Shown: positions 1 through 11,310, counted from the first letter of the stretch. The stretch is DNA of 64,000 bases from Begonia masoniana (GCA_022432975.1 CM039506.1:11536831-11600830), one strand, 5' to 3'. Program-made: numbers and translations. The notes: generated by a model from the letters alone, not told the origin.

Positions 1-1201
1 AACTTATAGAGGGATGCCCTAGACTGTTGAAATGCCGCTAGTGTGTTTAAATAGATGAAGGGGTACCGAAAAATTTGTATATTGGGATTCGTGTGAAGTT
101 GAGAGTGTCTAGACGAAGATAGAATACAAGAGCTAAACTTAGGATAATTGTCGAGTAGAATAGTTAGAATCTGACTAGGAGGAGCGAAAGATGGTAAGAT
201 TAGTTAGTAAATTCGATATAGCCTTACATGAATTTAGGAAAGAAGTAAAAGAGATTGTTGGGATTAAATGAGATGTTAAGATTGGAAGTATAGGTTGGCG
301 TGTAAAGGTCTGCAAATTGTGAAATTTGCGATTTATAGAATAAAGAGGGTGTGAATTTTCACCGAAACTATCTAAGTAAGCTTAGAAGTGAGGCTAAATT
401 AGCAATTTCTAGAGACCGACTCGTGTTTGGCAAGTCGAGACCAAGTAATACATAAATGGCTTAGGTTAGAATGACTAGTTTAGAGTGCATCAATGAGGAA
501 ATTTAGAGACTTGACCGTGCTCAGAGCAAATAGAGATCTAAGTTAGACATACCAACATAATTTAGATAGTATGAAGAATTCAGTTAAAGAAATAACGAGG
601 AAAGTTTGTCAACGTAGTTAAAATGACGTATGACATTCGTAGGATGTTATTTATAAAAGAGATAGGATCCTAAGTAGGTAGCGACTATAGTTCCTAGTTT
701 GACTCACATAGATCAAGAAGTGTTATAGTCGTATAGTTGCAGAGTATAACAATGAGGACTTAATTAGGAAACCCGCACCGAAATAGTCTCCAAAGGTCAA
801 TGGGTTACCCAAGAAGATAGGCGACCAGGAAATCTTATGGGTGATACAGTTACAAGGAATCGTTGCCCGAGCGAATATAGAAATTTGGGTCGACATGAGT
901 TTTGACTACAGACGAAGCCAACGAAGTTATGAAGGAGTTTGGGCAAATCGATTGGAGATTTAAGAACTTAACTAAGCTCAGTACTTTAGTAAGGAAATAT
1001 ACGATCAGATCGAAGGTAGAGAATACAAGTTTAAGACCGATATTAGAGGGTACAGTGGAGAGTTTTGGTTAAGAACCACGAAGAATGACCGTAAGTACAG
1101 ATGATAATCGAAGCGTAAGGCCGCGTGATATGAACATTAATACCAATGACTATAAGTTAGGGCAAATTTTGAGTATAAAATTTTAAATAAGGTGGATGGA
1201 A
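1..1201 (+). mobile_element. 3' internal part of a LARD-like LTR retrotransposon (non-coding)
   Basis: No retroelement protein can be read in any frame. The stretch ends in a polypurine tract directly followed by an LTR, so it is the 3' internal end of an element whose 5' part lies left of the window. The same sequence, diverged, occurs on the minus strand at about 57662-59110. Shared stretches include GTTACCC followed by AAGA near 805 and GACCGTAAGTA near 1088. Two copies of a long internal region with no reading frame suggest a non-autonomous large retrotransposon derivative. A fully decayed autonomous element remains possible. Confidence 0.7.
1191..1201 (+). other. Polypurine tract of the LARD-like element
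   Basis: GGTGGATGGAA lies immediately before the LTR start TGTAGTACCCGG. The same tract, inverted, borders the minus-strand LTR at 57662-57672. Confidence 0.8.
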
Positions 1202-2136
1202 TGTAGTACCCGGCTTTTCGGGATATTAATATTTTAATATAAATGATATTTTTGTAAATAAGTCAAATCAAGCCCGTTTTACGAAAAGAAAGCGTTATTA
1301 CGATCCTAATAATTAATATGGATTTTAGGAAAATTATGGGAATTTTAGGAGTCGTGACGCTAAATTATGGGAATTACGTTTCTCGTAATATAATGGACGT
1401 CTTAGTAAAAATAGTAAACGGGGTCCGTTTTGCGAACGAACAGTTTTAGTAGAACCCAGATAATAAGTTGGAGTTATTGGTGAAATAAGGAAGTTTGGTG
1501 AAACCGAATAGCTAGTTAATTAACGAAACAAATGACGAAACTAATATAAAAACAAAGGAAGGGCAAAACGGTCATTTGACAAGTCAATATTATATAATAT
1601 CAAAATCTTCTCTTTCTCCCTCATTTCTTTCTTCCTGCACGAGAAAACCAGAGAGCAAAGCTCTCTGCCATCGACGGTTCTCCTCCGTTCCGACCTCCGT
1701 TTCTCCTCCGATCGATCTCTGTTCTTCACGTTTTCTCCTCCGATCAACGTTCTAGGTAAGATTCTACAGCTTTCGCACGTTAGTTTCATTTTTAACGAAG
1801 TTATACGTTTAGGTTTTACGATTAGGTTTTTGTTAAAAATTGTGATTTAAGGTTCGAAATTAATAGGTTTGTCGTAATTAAGGATATAGTGAACGTATTG
1901 GACGTTATTGGACGAATTTAATTGATTTAGGACGAATGTTAGAGTTTAACTAATTTTCGAGATTTTGGAAAAACTCGTTAATGGTAATTTGGAGGTATCG
2001 AGCGTAAATTGTTTGGTAAAAACGTCTCGATTAGTTAAATTAGAATTTAGGAAACTCCTTTGGTTAAGGATTTCTTTAATTTGGACATTAACGGTTCAAA
2101 ACGCGTTTTAATGTGAATTGTTGTGAATTGCCTTAG

Positions 2137-2768
2137 GTGAACCATGCTCGTGGATGGAGCTAGCATTTCAACGGATGTCAGGTAAGTCTCTCGTGACTTG
2201 TTTGGCCGATAGGCCTACACCATAAGATCTTATGCTGTTCGAGGAAATTGGAGATTTTAGTAAGTGTTGGGCGAGTAGGTTGGGTAGTTAGTTTTAGTTA
2301 ACTGTAGTATGTTTAAGTTCATTGTTTGTTTGTGTTTTAATTATGTTTATAGCATTGCACCTGTTCACGCATCATGTTTCTTAAAAGCACGAAAAAGGAA
2401 TTTCTATGCATGTTTTTCATGAAAAGGAAAAGGATAATGAAAATGTATGAATACATGTAATTTGGTCAAGGAGGTGGCGGTGGTTCAGACATGGCTGCTT
2501 GGGGAGCATGTTTTCCACCCGGTTAGATACGAGGGGCTATCCAACCGTAGGATGTGCCGCTCCTATCTAGCGAGAGTGAGGCCACGGTGACATATCTGTA
2601 ATGTAATGAAATGAATAGCGAAAAGGTAGGACGCATGTTTTACGAACCGCATTCATATCATTCACTTGCATTTACGTAGACTTATTGAGCCTTAAGCTCA
2701 CGACTTATTTTTATAGTGTAGGTGACCTCTACACAGGTGAGGATGAGATCCCTCCACCCGAGGCATGA
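2137..2768 (+). other. LTR short-exon module (family A, left copy)
   Basis: Segment 2137-2181 (45 nt) lies between CCTTAG and the donor GTAAGT at 2182. A GGCC inverted repeat (TTGGCCGATAGGCCTACAC) follows at about 2201. After about 540 nt, GTGTAG precedes a 47-nt frame at 2722-2768. Read with phase 1, the second segment encodes DLYTGEDEIPPPEA then TGA. The first segment is open in the matching frame and contains an in-frame ATG. Splicing is inferred from motifs only. Confidence 0.45.
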
Positions 2769-3235
2769 ACAGTTGAAGAAAGATGGCCCGTGGGAGTGTG
2801 CTGGGCAGTCGGTGTGCATTTTGACCCATGGGGATGTAGGTATATGTTTTGGGGACACGATATGAATTGTATAGCTGAACATATTAGGATGTTTGGATCT
2901 GGTAGTGGATGGGTTTATATTTGATGTTTTAAATGTTTTGGAAACCTGTTTTATAAACTGTTTTGGTAAATTTAAATAGGAGGGATTGTCGATTTTTAAA
3001 CGTATCCACGTAGTATGTTTTTACGAAAGTTTAATGTATGTTAGGCCGTTTAGTTGGGGGTTGATAAAATGAGAAGTAAACTAAGTTAAGTTGTGTTGAA
3101 ACGTTTAGAGATTTTAGTGAGCAGGATGAAGAAAGTGATGTTTTGCTCTTTGGAATCTCAGATTCCAGAGAGCACTTGTAAAAAAAAAAGTGAAGAAGAG
3201 AGAAAGAAGATAGATGGAGGAGTGTGGCGACTGGG

Positions 3236-3351
3236 CGCGGGCATGAGGGGCGACTTCGCCCCTCTCTGTTGTTGCTGCAGTGATCGATCGCTGAGGAGGC
3301 TTATAGCCTCAGCGATAGCGATCGATCTCCTGAATTAGGAGATCGATCGCT
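3236..3351 (+). repeat. Cluster of perfect inverted repeats in LTR family A
   Basis: Three stems lie close together. GAGGGGCGA/TCGCCCCTC is at about 3245-3264. CGCTGAGG/CCTCAGCG is at about 3289-3315. A 15-bp perfect stem has arms 3317-3331 and 3337-3351 around the loop GAATT. The last contains GCGATCGATC, the same palindromic core found at 55200-55385 and amplified at 41500-43060. Confidence 0.85.
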
Positions 3352-3596
3352 CCTCTCCCTTGTCGCGGCTTTTGACAGTTCTGCCCTCCCCTTTTTATTG
3401 TTTTGTTTTAATTAATTTTAAGTGTTTTATTAATTGTTTTAAATTGTTTTAAGTTTATAAATGGTATTGTTTTAAATGGTTTAAAACGTAGACTTCGATT
3501 CCGATTCCGGTTTAAATTCCGTTTAGAGTTTATTTAAAATATAAAGATAAAAAAAAATATGTACGGGAAATTAGGTACAGTGTTAGGGTCGTTACA

Positions 3597-4823
3597 CGGT
3601 GGTTAGAATTTGTGAAAGATTACGATGTTGAGATTAAATATCACCCCGGTAAAGCTAATGTGGTAGCTGATGCACTGAGCAGGATGCCAGCTACTATGCA
3701 ACCGGCTATGTCAGCCGTATCAATGCCTTTGAGGATAGATATACAGAAGTTCGATATGGAGATAGTTTCTAGGCTATCGGCCATACTAGCAGACTTGACA
3801 CTACGGCCCACTGTCCTGGACCAAATTAAGGAAGCCCAGAAGAACAATTCAAAGGAGATGGCTGATATTGTGAGCAAGTTACCTATGGCCTCTTCCGATT
3901 TCAGTTATTCGAGAGATGGTATTTTAAAGTTCAAAGACAGGTGGTATGTTCCGAGAGACGCAGAGTTACGAAAGAACATCTTGTCGGAAGCCCACTCATC
4001 TTCTTTCTCTGTGCATCCTGGTAGCACAAAGATGTATCAAGACTTGAAACTTCACTTCTGGTGGCCAAATATGAAGAATGAAGTAGCCAAATATGAAGAA
4101 TGAAGTAGCCAAATACGTGGAGTCTTGCATGATATGTCAACAAGTCAAGGCTGAACATCAACGACCAGGTGGGACACTTCAGCCTCTCCCGATCCCCGAA
4201 TGGAAATGGGAGAACATAACGATGGATTTTGTTGTCGGCCTTTCAAGGACAGCTAAGGGCCATAATAGCATTTGGGTCTTAGTGGACAAATTGACGAAAT
4301 CGGCCCATTTTCTACCTGTGAAGATGACGTACTCCATGGATCAGTACGCAGAGCTGTATATTAATGAGATTATTAAGCTGCATGACATTCCTGTGTCGAT
4401 CGTCTCGGACTTGGATCCCAGATTCACTTCCAGGTTTTGGAAAAGTTTGCAGAACTCTTTGGGTACAAAGTTGAACTTCAGCACAGCCTTTCATCCACAG
4501 ACTGACGGACAATCCGAGAGAATGATCCAGTTATTGGAGGATATGTTAAGGTCGTGCGTGCTGGAATGTCATGCTCCTTGGAGTAGATATTTGCCGCTTG
4601 TGGAGTTCGCTTACAACAATAGCTAGCAGGCTACGATCGGGATGGATCCATATGAGGCTCTTTATGGCAGGAAGTGCAGATCTCCATTATGTTGGGATGA
4701 AGTCGGAGAAGCCAAGCTTATCGGCCCTGAGTTATTACAGCAGATGTCCGAGGTGATTGCAGCTATCAAACAACGAATAAAAATTGTTCAGAGTCTACAG
4801 AAGAGTTATACGGACCATAGAAG
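3597..4823 (+). pseudogene. Tekay-type Ty3/gypsy pol, RNase H end and integrase (broken)
   Basis: The reading frame starts mid-RNase H ([10 protein letters not shown], then YHPGKANVVADALSRM), where the upstream LTR interrupts it. The integrase zinc-binding region follows (VHPGSTKMYQDLK, then CMICQQVKAEH), and then the catalytic core with MDFVVGL, IVSDLDPRF and [11 protein letters not shown] carrying the three acidic residues. A 22-bp tandem duplication at 4067-4110 shifts the frame. An in-frame TAG at 4624 interrupts the core after YNNS. The frame is cut again at 4824 by a hAT element and continues at 5764. The protein would cut and join cDNA into the genome, but this copy cannot make it. Confidence 0.9.
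4067..4110 (+). repeat. 22-bp tandem duplication breaking integrase
   Basis: AAATATGAAGAATGAAGTAG plus CC is present twice in direct succession (4067-4088 and 4089-4110). Twenty-two is not a multiple of three, so the integrase frame shifts here. Confidence 0.95.
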
Positions 4824-5763
4824 TAGGGGTGTACGTGGTCCGGACCGGTCCGATTTTGAGAAAATTTAGGACCAGACCAATAATATTCGGTTTTTAATTT
4901 CAAGGACCAGTACCTTTAAAATTTTTTAAGGACCGGACCAGAATTTCGGTTTCAGTTCTGGTCCAGTTCTGGTTTTCCCATTTTAAAGTAGATTGACGAA
5001 TTGCTTCTCTTCGAACAAAGCATAACATTCTTCTAATTTTAGAACAGGGTCTTTGCGAAGAATTTCTACATGAATTTGCTTAAATATTCCGTCTAAGCCA
5101 GCAAGAAAAACGTGAATGTCTTCAATTAGTTCATTGAAACTATCTAAAAATATTTCTAAGAGAGAGTGAACCGAAGAGTTCAACGATAAATTATGGCTTA
5201 CCTTCGCCGAAGAGAGGGTCGAAGTCTCGAAGAGAGAGTGCGACCTTCAACCGACCAGCGACTGCGAGAGGAGACAGCGAGTTTTTAGCGAGGGCGAAGG
5301 CGAGAGACTCGAGAGTCGAGTCTTCGAAGATGAGCCTGAAAGACAGAACCGAAGATGATTCTGTGTCTGCAATTTGCGAAGAGAACTGAGAGATCAGAGA
5401 GAAGGGAAGTAGGGAAGATGAGCCTGAAAGACAGAACCGAAGATGATTCTGCGATTTGCAAAGATGATTCTACGTCTGCAATTTGCGAAGGGAACTGAAA
5501 AGTGAGAGATCAGAGAGAAAGGGAATTAGGGATTAGGGAACTCAACTGACGATAGTTAGAGGCCTAGGGCATAAGTGAGAAATCGTGGTCCGGGTCAGGT
5601 TTTCAGGAATTTTGGCATTAAACCCAAAACCGAACCGAAAATTTCGGTTCTGCTAATGCAGAACCAAAATTCAATGTTTTTTATGGTAAAACAGACCAGA
5701 ACCGTACCAAATAGGTCGATTCTGGTCCCGTTCTTCGGTCCGGGCTGGTTTTGTACACCCTTA
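4824..5763. mobile_element. Non-autonomous hAT-type DNA transposon
   Basis: The element begins TAGGGGTGTAC and ends GTACACCCTTA, imperfect terminal inverted repeats of hAT type. It is flanked by a perfect 8-bp target duplication, CATAGAAG, at 4816-4823 and 5764-5771. Removing the element and one duplication restores the pol reading frame of the surrounding Tekay-type element. Subterminal regions are rich in GGTCC/GGACC motifs. No hAT transposase is visible. The interior holds a copia-gag-like fragment on the minus strand and GAAGATGA-type repeats near 5330-5460. Confidence 0.92.
4983..5183 (-). pseudogene. Ty1/copia gag-like fragment inside the hAT element
   Basis: The minus-strand frame of 66 codons contains VFLAGLDGIFKQIHVEILRK followed by a LEECYALF motif. 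This resembles the plant copia gag segment with a FLxGL...F..IR..IL...P...LEE pattern. It is only part of a gag domain and has no start context. It was probably captured by the hAT element. Assignment rests on motif recognition alone; a protein search would settle it. Confidence 0.6.
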
Positions 5764-5771
5764 CATAGAAG

Positions 5772-6210
5772 AAGAGACTTAGAGTTCGCTGAGGGAGATG
5801 AAGTATTCTTGAAAGTGTCGTCTTTCAAGGGCGTAATAAGATTCGGTAAGAAAGGAAAGCTCAGCCCGCGGTTCATTGGCCTTTTTCCCATTTTGAAGCG
5901 TGTGAGAAGCATGGCTTACAGACTGCAGTTGCCAGCGTCAATGGATGGAGTTCACAATGTTTTTCATGTTTCGATGCTGTGAAAATGTGTACGAGATCCA
6001 ACCCAGATCGTGGAACATGTGGACTTTGATATCATGCCGACGCTGACATATGAAGAAAGGCCCATACAGATATTGGATACTTCACTCAAGGTGTTGCGCA
6101 ACAAGATAGTCCCATTGGTGAAGGTTTTGTGGTGCAATCATAGTGTGGAGGAAGCCACATGGGAAAGACAACAAGATGTTAGGGCCCAATATCCGGACCT
6201 CTTTGCTTAG
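5772..6210 (+). pseudogene. Tekay-type pol C-terminus with chromodomain region
   Basis: This is the continuation of the pol frame after the hAT element. DLEFAEGDEVFLKVSSFKGV is the integrase C-terminal (GPF/Y-like) region. It runs on through GKLSPRFIG and HNVFHVSML, then a TGA at about 5980 where the homologous element at 50738 reads K. Then comes LTYEERPIQILD followed by KVLWCNHSVEEATWE, the chromodomain-like tail that targets integration to heterochromatin in chromoviruses. It ends with TAG at 6208-6210, shortly before the polypurine tract. Confidence 0.88.
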
Positions 6211-6237
6211 GCAAATTTTGGGGACAAAATTTCTGTT

Positions 6238-6250
6238 AAGGTGGGTGGAA
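6238..6250 (+). other. Polypurine tract of the Tekay-type element at 3597-11310
   Basis: AAGGTGGGTGGAA directly precedes the LTR start TGTAACACCTGAC. Confidence 0.85.
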
Positions 6251-6433
6251 TGTAACACCTGACAATTTTGCTGTAACACCCAAAATAACGACCAGGTAAT
6301 TTCCTTAACCGTTTTAACGGTCGTGTTTAATTAATTTTTCCCGGTTTAGAGTTTTATACCAAGAATAATTAATTTCATGTGGATTTAATCTAGGTTGGGT
6401 GGCAAAGTTGTAATAATGGAGGGTGATGACCAA

Positions 6434-6441
6434 TATATAAA
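6434..6441 (+). promoter_or_regulatory. TATA-like box in solo LTR C
   Basis: TATATAAA lies about 160 bp inside the LTR, before a pyrimidine-rich stretch, which is the expected promoter position. Confidence 0.5.
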
Positions 6442-6768
6442 GAAAAAGGAAATGTTTTAAACCTCACTTGAACCACTGTAGCCGACACCTTCCTTTTCGG
6501 CGATTTCTTCCCTCCCAAGCTCTTGCTTTCTACTTTCAGCACACTCTCTTTGACTATCGGTTTCTCTGCCACTACTCGACTACTCTGTGCCCGAGGTATG
6601 CAATAGACAACGTAGCTATCTGTCAGTTTGTTAGCCCTGTTTTCTACTCGGCATTGGAGTTTTGGATTTTCCAATGGCCGACTAATAATAGGAACATTTG
6701 AAATCTGAGAGTGGGAATGCTTTTATCAAATCGATTTTGTTTTAATTACTGCAATGTAAATGTTTTAG

Positions 6769-7632
6769 GTGAAGAAGTTTGAAGAGAAAGGAGCTCAAGT
6801 GCTAAGGAGACCAGGTAAGTGAATGTATTAAGATTTCCGGCTAATAGAGCCCTACATCGTGGGAGTACTAGGTTGTTTTAGATGTCTATGTTTACCTTAT
6901 GATGATGAGCTTGTCTGCACTTGAATGATTGATGAATGTTGTGAGTTATACTATTTGATGACCTACTAGTGAATGTGAAGTTGTCTGCTCTGGTATGATC
7001 CTTGTCATAGTCTGATGGGTTAAAAGTTCTCATGTTCATGCATCATGAATGTTTCTCAAGCATAAAAAAATGTTTTAATGCATGTTTTCCATGAACAAGA
7101 TATGTATGTATATATGTATATATATAAGATTTTATGCAATGTGGACTAAGTGAGGGTTGGGGGCGGTTCGGCGTATGTCACAGTCCAAAGAGGGACGGAC
7201 ATATGAATACGACCCGCAGTAGGGAAGAAGATCAAACTCACTGTCGAACCCCCTTTACCGGCATAAATCCTCTCTTAATCCACACAACCTAAATGAAGAA
7301 TATGATCAAAGACTATGAATGATGAATATGATCAATGACTATGCACGATGAATATGATCCATGACTATGAACGATGAATATGATCCATGACTATGAATGA
7401 TGAATATGATCCATGACTATGAATGATGAATATGATCCATGACTATGAATGATGATTACGAGCAAAGATATGAACAAGAAAAGACTTATGAGCATGTGAT
7501 TTTCCCAAATTATACCTTCATGCATCCATGTTAGTGTTGCATTCCTTACTAAGCATTAGGCTTATAGTTAAATCTTATGATGTAGGTGAAGAGTTAGAAG
7601 GTGAGGATTTCCAGTTCAGAGATGATGTTTAA
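6769..7632 (+). other. LTR short-exon module (solo LTR C)
   Basis: A 46-nt segment (6769-6814) lies between GTTTTAG and GTAAGT. ATGATGTAG precedes a 47-nt frame at 7586-7632, which encodes EELEGEDFQFRDDV then TAA. The first segment is open in the joined frame if entered in phase 0 (VKKFEEKGAQVLRRP). The donor is followed by a degenerate version of the GGCC...CCTACATC element. Confidence 0.45.
7294..7460 (+). repeat. 26-bp tandem repeat in solo LTR C
   Basis: About six copies of a unit containing GATGAATATGATCCATGACT, spaced 26 bp apart. Confidence 0.85.
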
Positions 7633-7939
7633 AGTTGGTTGCCGGAGGATACTCACTGTGACAGTGAAGGCTGGATAGGCGATTAAGTTCCCTAGTTATA
7701 CTCATAGTAAGTCAGAAAAGTTTACGATGAACAGATGACTAAATAGAACAGAATTTCTTATAACAATGAGATTTGGATTTGAAGGGCTTGTCTTTAGAGT
7801 CTGAATACGATTTTAAGGATTTATGAATGGTTTGTTTTGCTTGAGTCTTCCGCTATGCGTATTTTAGATGAGTTTATGATTTTTACTCTTTGAGGTTTAT
7901 GGTTACTAAGTTAAGATTCGGGTGAGTTGTGGTAATTTC

Positions 7940-8480
7940 CATCGGATGATGAGAGTGTTATTTTGTTGTCTAGCGATCGGCAGATGTAGAGTGTTTAAGC
8001 CATCGGATGATGAGAGTGTTATTTTGTCGTCTAGTGATCGACAAATGTAGCGTCTAAGCTATCGGATGATGAAAGTGCTATTTTGTCGTCTAGCGATCGG
8101 CAGATGTAGAGTGTTTAAGCCATCGGATGATGAGAGTGTTATTTTGTTGTCTAGTGATCGGCAGATGTAGTGTAATAAGTCACCGGATGATGAGGATGTA
8201 ATTTGTCGTCTAGCGTTCGGTGGATGAAGTGTATTCCTTCACCGTATGATGTATATGGTATTTTGTCGTCTAGCGTTCGGTGGATGGAGTGTATTCCTTC
8301 ACCGGATGATGTATATGGTATTTTGTCGTCTAGCGTTCGTTGGATGGAGTGTATTCCTTCACCGGATGATGTAAATGGTATTTTGTCGTCTTGCATTCGG
8401 TGGATGAAGTGTAATTCTTCACCGGATGATGTAAATGTTAATTTGTCGTCTAGTGACCGGATGATGTGAGTATTCTCTTA
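7940..8480 (+). repeat. 60-61-bp minisatellite in solo LTR C
   Basis: About nine diverged copies, each with CATCGGATGATG or CACCGGATGATG followed by TTTGTCGTCTAG and a GATCGG or GTTCGGTGGATG block. The apparent proteins here (8151-8469) are repeat translations, not genes. CACGTGA and ACCGGT palindromes follow at 8512-8680. Confidence 0.85.
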
Positions 8481-9481
8481 TTGTTTAATGTCCAGGTAAT
8501 GTTTTAAGTCGGTCACGTGAAGCACACATGACCACCGGTCGATGTAGGGTAAATATGAACATCTAGTGGAGAATGTTCGGGACCGGGCGATGTCTTTAAT
8601 TAGGCACGTACAATGCCCGTGACCACCGGTGGATGTCTATTGCTGGTTGAGATCAGATGTGTCGCGTGGCGGACACGTGATCATCGGTCGATGTGAGTCT
8701 ATAACTCTATCGGTAGATGCAGATCAAGAGATGTTTGAAAAAAAAAAAAAAGAGAGAAAACAAAGAGGGAATAATATTAACACTAACAATGAACAAGGTG
8801 TAAGGAAGTAAGAATCAAATGATTAAGAGATTAAGTAATGAATTGTGTGGCGATTCCGTTGAGGTCGTTACATTTGCCATGTAAATATTCCTTGTGTTAT
8901 TAGACAGAATTAATGAGAATATTTATACAATGTATGTTTTATGAGTTTACCGATGGATTCATTGAATGGGGGTAATTCGTAAAACCGGTTGGAGGGACTA
9001 AATAGTAATTTAGTTAAAAACCAATAGTTAGAAATGCATGGAGGGGTATGTTGGGAAGGAATTAATGTTGGTGTGGGATAGCCTATGGTTGCTTGACACT
9101 TGACAACTTGTTGAAGAAGCCATGTTCTTCTTCTCTTTCCTCCTACTTGAAACCCTCATTTCTCCTCTGCTTCTTTCCACTCCTCTCTGTTTTCTCTCTC
9201 CCCGACGACAAACGCCCTTCGAAGCTCCTTCGATCTCCTCAGTTTTCTTCTGTTTCTCTGCCTAAGGTAAACATCTGCTAGAGTTAACGAGTTTGGATAA
9301 CTTAAAAATGTGAGTTTTGTTGAAGTTTAGGGTTAAAATATTTTGGAGAGAACTCACTGTTTTTGGATGAAAACACGTTGGTTTGTTTTCTAAAGGTTTG
9401 AATGAAGTTTGAAGCATATTCTACCAAGTTATTAGTTAGCATTTGCAGCTTTGTTAATTTCCCTTTTCGTGCGCTTCATAG

Positions 9482-10167
9482 GTTCGTGCATCACCGTGGT
9501 TTCACGAGCAAAGCTTGCTGCTTTTCGGACACAGGTAAGTTCATATCCGTAGGTTGGCCCTTAAGGCCCTACATCACGGAGGTACTAGGTTTTTATTTTT
9601 GTCGGGTTGTTTCGGGTAGAAAAGTTAGAGTTATATTCTGAGTTATCTGCTTTTTCCTTATGTTCTGCTGTTTTATTCTCGTTGTCTGCTGTTTTAAGTT
9701 CAAGCACTGTAAATGCTCATGCATACACGATTTTCCCGAAAGACATGCAAAAGTTTTTTGTGCACACGATTTGAAGTTAAGAAAGTTAAAATGTGTATGT
9801 AATGTATGGTTAAGTGTGGACGAGGACTGACATCCTGTTCTTATCCTTCTTTGGGACTCCTGTAAAATTATCTTTGCCAAGGATACCCTGTGCTTTATCC
9901 CTCCCTGGGACCTAGCAAAATTACTAACCAGTGTCATGTCCTGTTATGTCAAGTATGTATGTGCGCCAGTTTTTCTATAAGCCCCACTTATACCTTCCTG
10001 TCAAGTGAAACGTAATGTCACTGTATTTCGAAAGTTCATGCATAGCATATGCATCACTGCATTTTTATATGTCCTTACTGAGCTCTAGGCTCATAGTTGA
10101 ACTCTCTGATGTAGGTATGGATCCTCCAGATGAGGACATTGTGCCTCAAGATGATGAGTTGATGTAG
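9482..10167 (+). other. LTR short-exon module (LTR B, left copy)
   Basis: Segment 9482-9534 (53 nt) lies between CATAG and GTAAGT, followed by GGCCCTTAAGGCCCTACATC. TGATGTAG precedes 10115-10167, which encodes MDPPDEDIVPQDDELM then TAG. This copy is 6 nt longer than the usual 47. Compared with 23862-23915, the first segment has lost one base, so the joined frame has probably slipped. Confidence 0.4.
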
Positions 10168-10660
10168 TTGGCGGGATGAGCTCATGGGGTGGTTGCTGTA
10201 GTCAGACAAATGTATTTCCTGTGAGAATGTATTTTTTGAAGTTATGTCAAGTTCTGTATCATCTTTTGAAGTTTTAAAACATTTGAAGTGTAGGTTCAGT
10301 TCTGTAGGTTCAGTCTTGTATTGATGTCTAAAACCTCTGTATTTGATAGTTGAATATATGTTTTGAAATGTGTTGAAAATATTCTGTAACTGCTAGGGTT
10401 CTTCCTTTTTAGGTTGTGCATGGATGGTCTTGAATTCTAGAGCTATTCATGCAGTTTGTTTTCTAGAATCTGTCATTTGTAAAGCATGTTTTATAACTTT
10501 GTTTTGAATCGGGTTTTGAAGGTCTGAAACTTTTTAGGCCTTCTGTTTGATGCTCCCTATTAAATGTTGCCAATTCTGCCCTTTAAAATCACATCCACCG
10601 TTGCCTTTTTAAAGCACATCCATCACTGCCTTTAAAAGCACATCCACCGTTGCCTTTAAG

Positions 10661-10830
10661 TTCACTTCCACCGGTGAACAGTGCATTTCTACCTATAGTT
10701 CACTTCCACCGGTGAACAGTTCATTTCTACCTATAGTTCACTTCCACCGGTGAACAGTTCATTTCTGTCAGTAGTTCACTTCCACCGGTGAACAGTTCAT
10801 TTCTGTCTGTAGATCACTTCTACTGATGAA
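10661..10830 (+). repeat. 38-bp tandem repeat with CACCGGTG palindromes in LTR B
   Basis: Units start at 10661, 10699, 10737, 10775 and about 10811. Each carries TTCACTTCCACCGGTGAACA, itself an inverted repeat centred on CACCGGTG. The last copy is diverged. The same 38-bp register is present in the sister LTR at 25073-25240. Confidence 0.9.
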
Positions 10831-11310
10831 TAGTTCATTCCCGCCCAGTTTATTCACATCTGCCGCTGTTTACTGTTCACTTTTATCTTATTCACATCTA
10901 CCGCTAGTCTATATCGCCCGCCTAGTTTACTTACATTTTCTGCTTCATCTACTGCCTATGTCTTCCGCCCAGTTTATTCATGCCATCCACTGTAGCCCTT
11001 CTACAGTATGCCCTCCTCCAGTTGTTTTCATTCTCTCTGTTATCTTATTTTATTCTGCTTCTTTATTTCAGCCATCCATTTCTATTTACTGTTTTTCCTA
11101 GTTTCCTTCTGTCAATCACCCCTGTAATCCAGTTTAAATTAGCTCCCAGTTTTCAAATCCAGAGAAAGTTCTCTCTCTCTGTAATGCTTTTAAGGGTTTG
11201 CTTTTTAAAAGTTCAGTCTGTTTGGTTCAAAAAAAATATATGTCTCGTTCTCTGTTAAATGTCCCAGAGTGATGGCTCTTCGGATCCCGATCGGGTTGGG
11301 GGTCGTCACA

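Larger units (their letters stand above)
1202..3596 (+). mobile_element. LTR (3') of LARD-like element, family A
   Basis: It starts TGTAGTACCCGG after the polypurine tract and ends GGTCGTTACA, giving TG...CA termini. The next base (3597) resumes an RNase H reading frame, so this LTR sits inside the Tekay-type element that continues from 3597. Family A also appears at 54936-57661 (minus) and 39274-43447. A TATA-like ATTATATAATAT lies near 1590, and a pyrimidine-rich stretch (1597-1750) ends at a donor-like AG/GTAAG. The target duplication cannot be checked because the left end is outside the window. Confidence 0.85.
6272..8872 (+). mobile_element. Solo LTR, family C, nested in LTR family B
   Basis: TGTAACACCCAAAATAACGA at the start and GGTCGTTACA at the end give inverted TG...CA termini. 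A perfect 5-bp target duplication, TTTGC, flanks it (6267-6271 and 8873-8877). No internal region is present, so it is a solo LTR, presumably left by LTR-LTR recombination. It contains a TATA-like box, the short-exon module and two minisatellites. Confidence 0.95.
6251..11310 (+). mobile_element. 3' LTR of the Tekay-type element, family B, interrupted by a solo LTR
   Basis: It starts TGTAACACCTGACAATTTTGC (6251-6271) and resumes after the nested LTR at 8878. It ends GGTCGTCACA at 11310. The solo LTR at 23203-25730 aligns with it from end to end (TGTAACACCCGACAATTTT, then GCCATGTAA). Without the insertion it is about 2.45 kb. It contains a pyrimidine-rich first segment (about 9093-9267), the short-exon module and a 38-bp repeat tract. 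The 5' LTR must lie left of the window. Confidence 0.9.

Noticed and set aside
3093..3338. 81-codon frame in LTR family A
   Set aside because: It crosses the hairpin cluster and is not kept in the minus-strand copy.
7294..7460. Possible satellite DNA locus
   Set aside because: Only about six diverged 26-bp units confined to one LTR; a local minisatellite.
9093..9281. MTLDNLLKK...CSSS frames in LTR leaders (also 23459, 26483, 31252)
   Set aside because: Similarity across copies is at the nucleotide level near the presumed transcript start. The frames end at or near the first donor and the reading frame does not join the acidic tail. Kept as leader sequence, not as genes.
9593..9937. Minus-strand frame of 114 codons in LTR B
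   Set aside because: Not preserved in the sister LTR at 23203-25730; chance frame.
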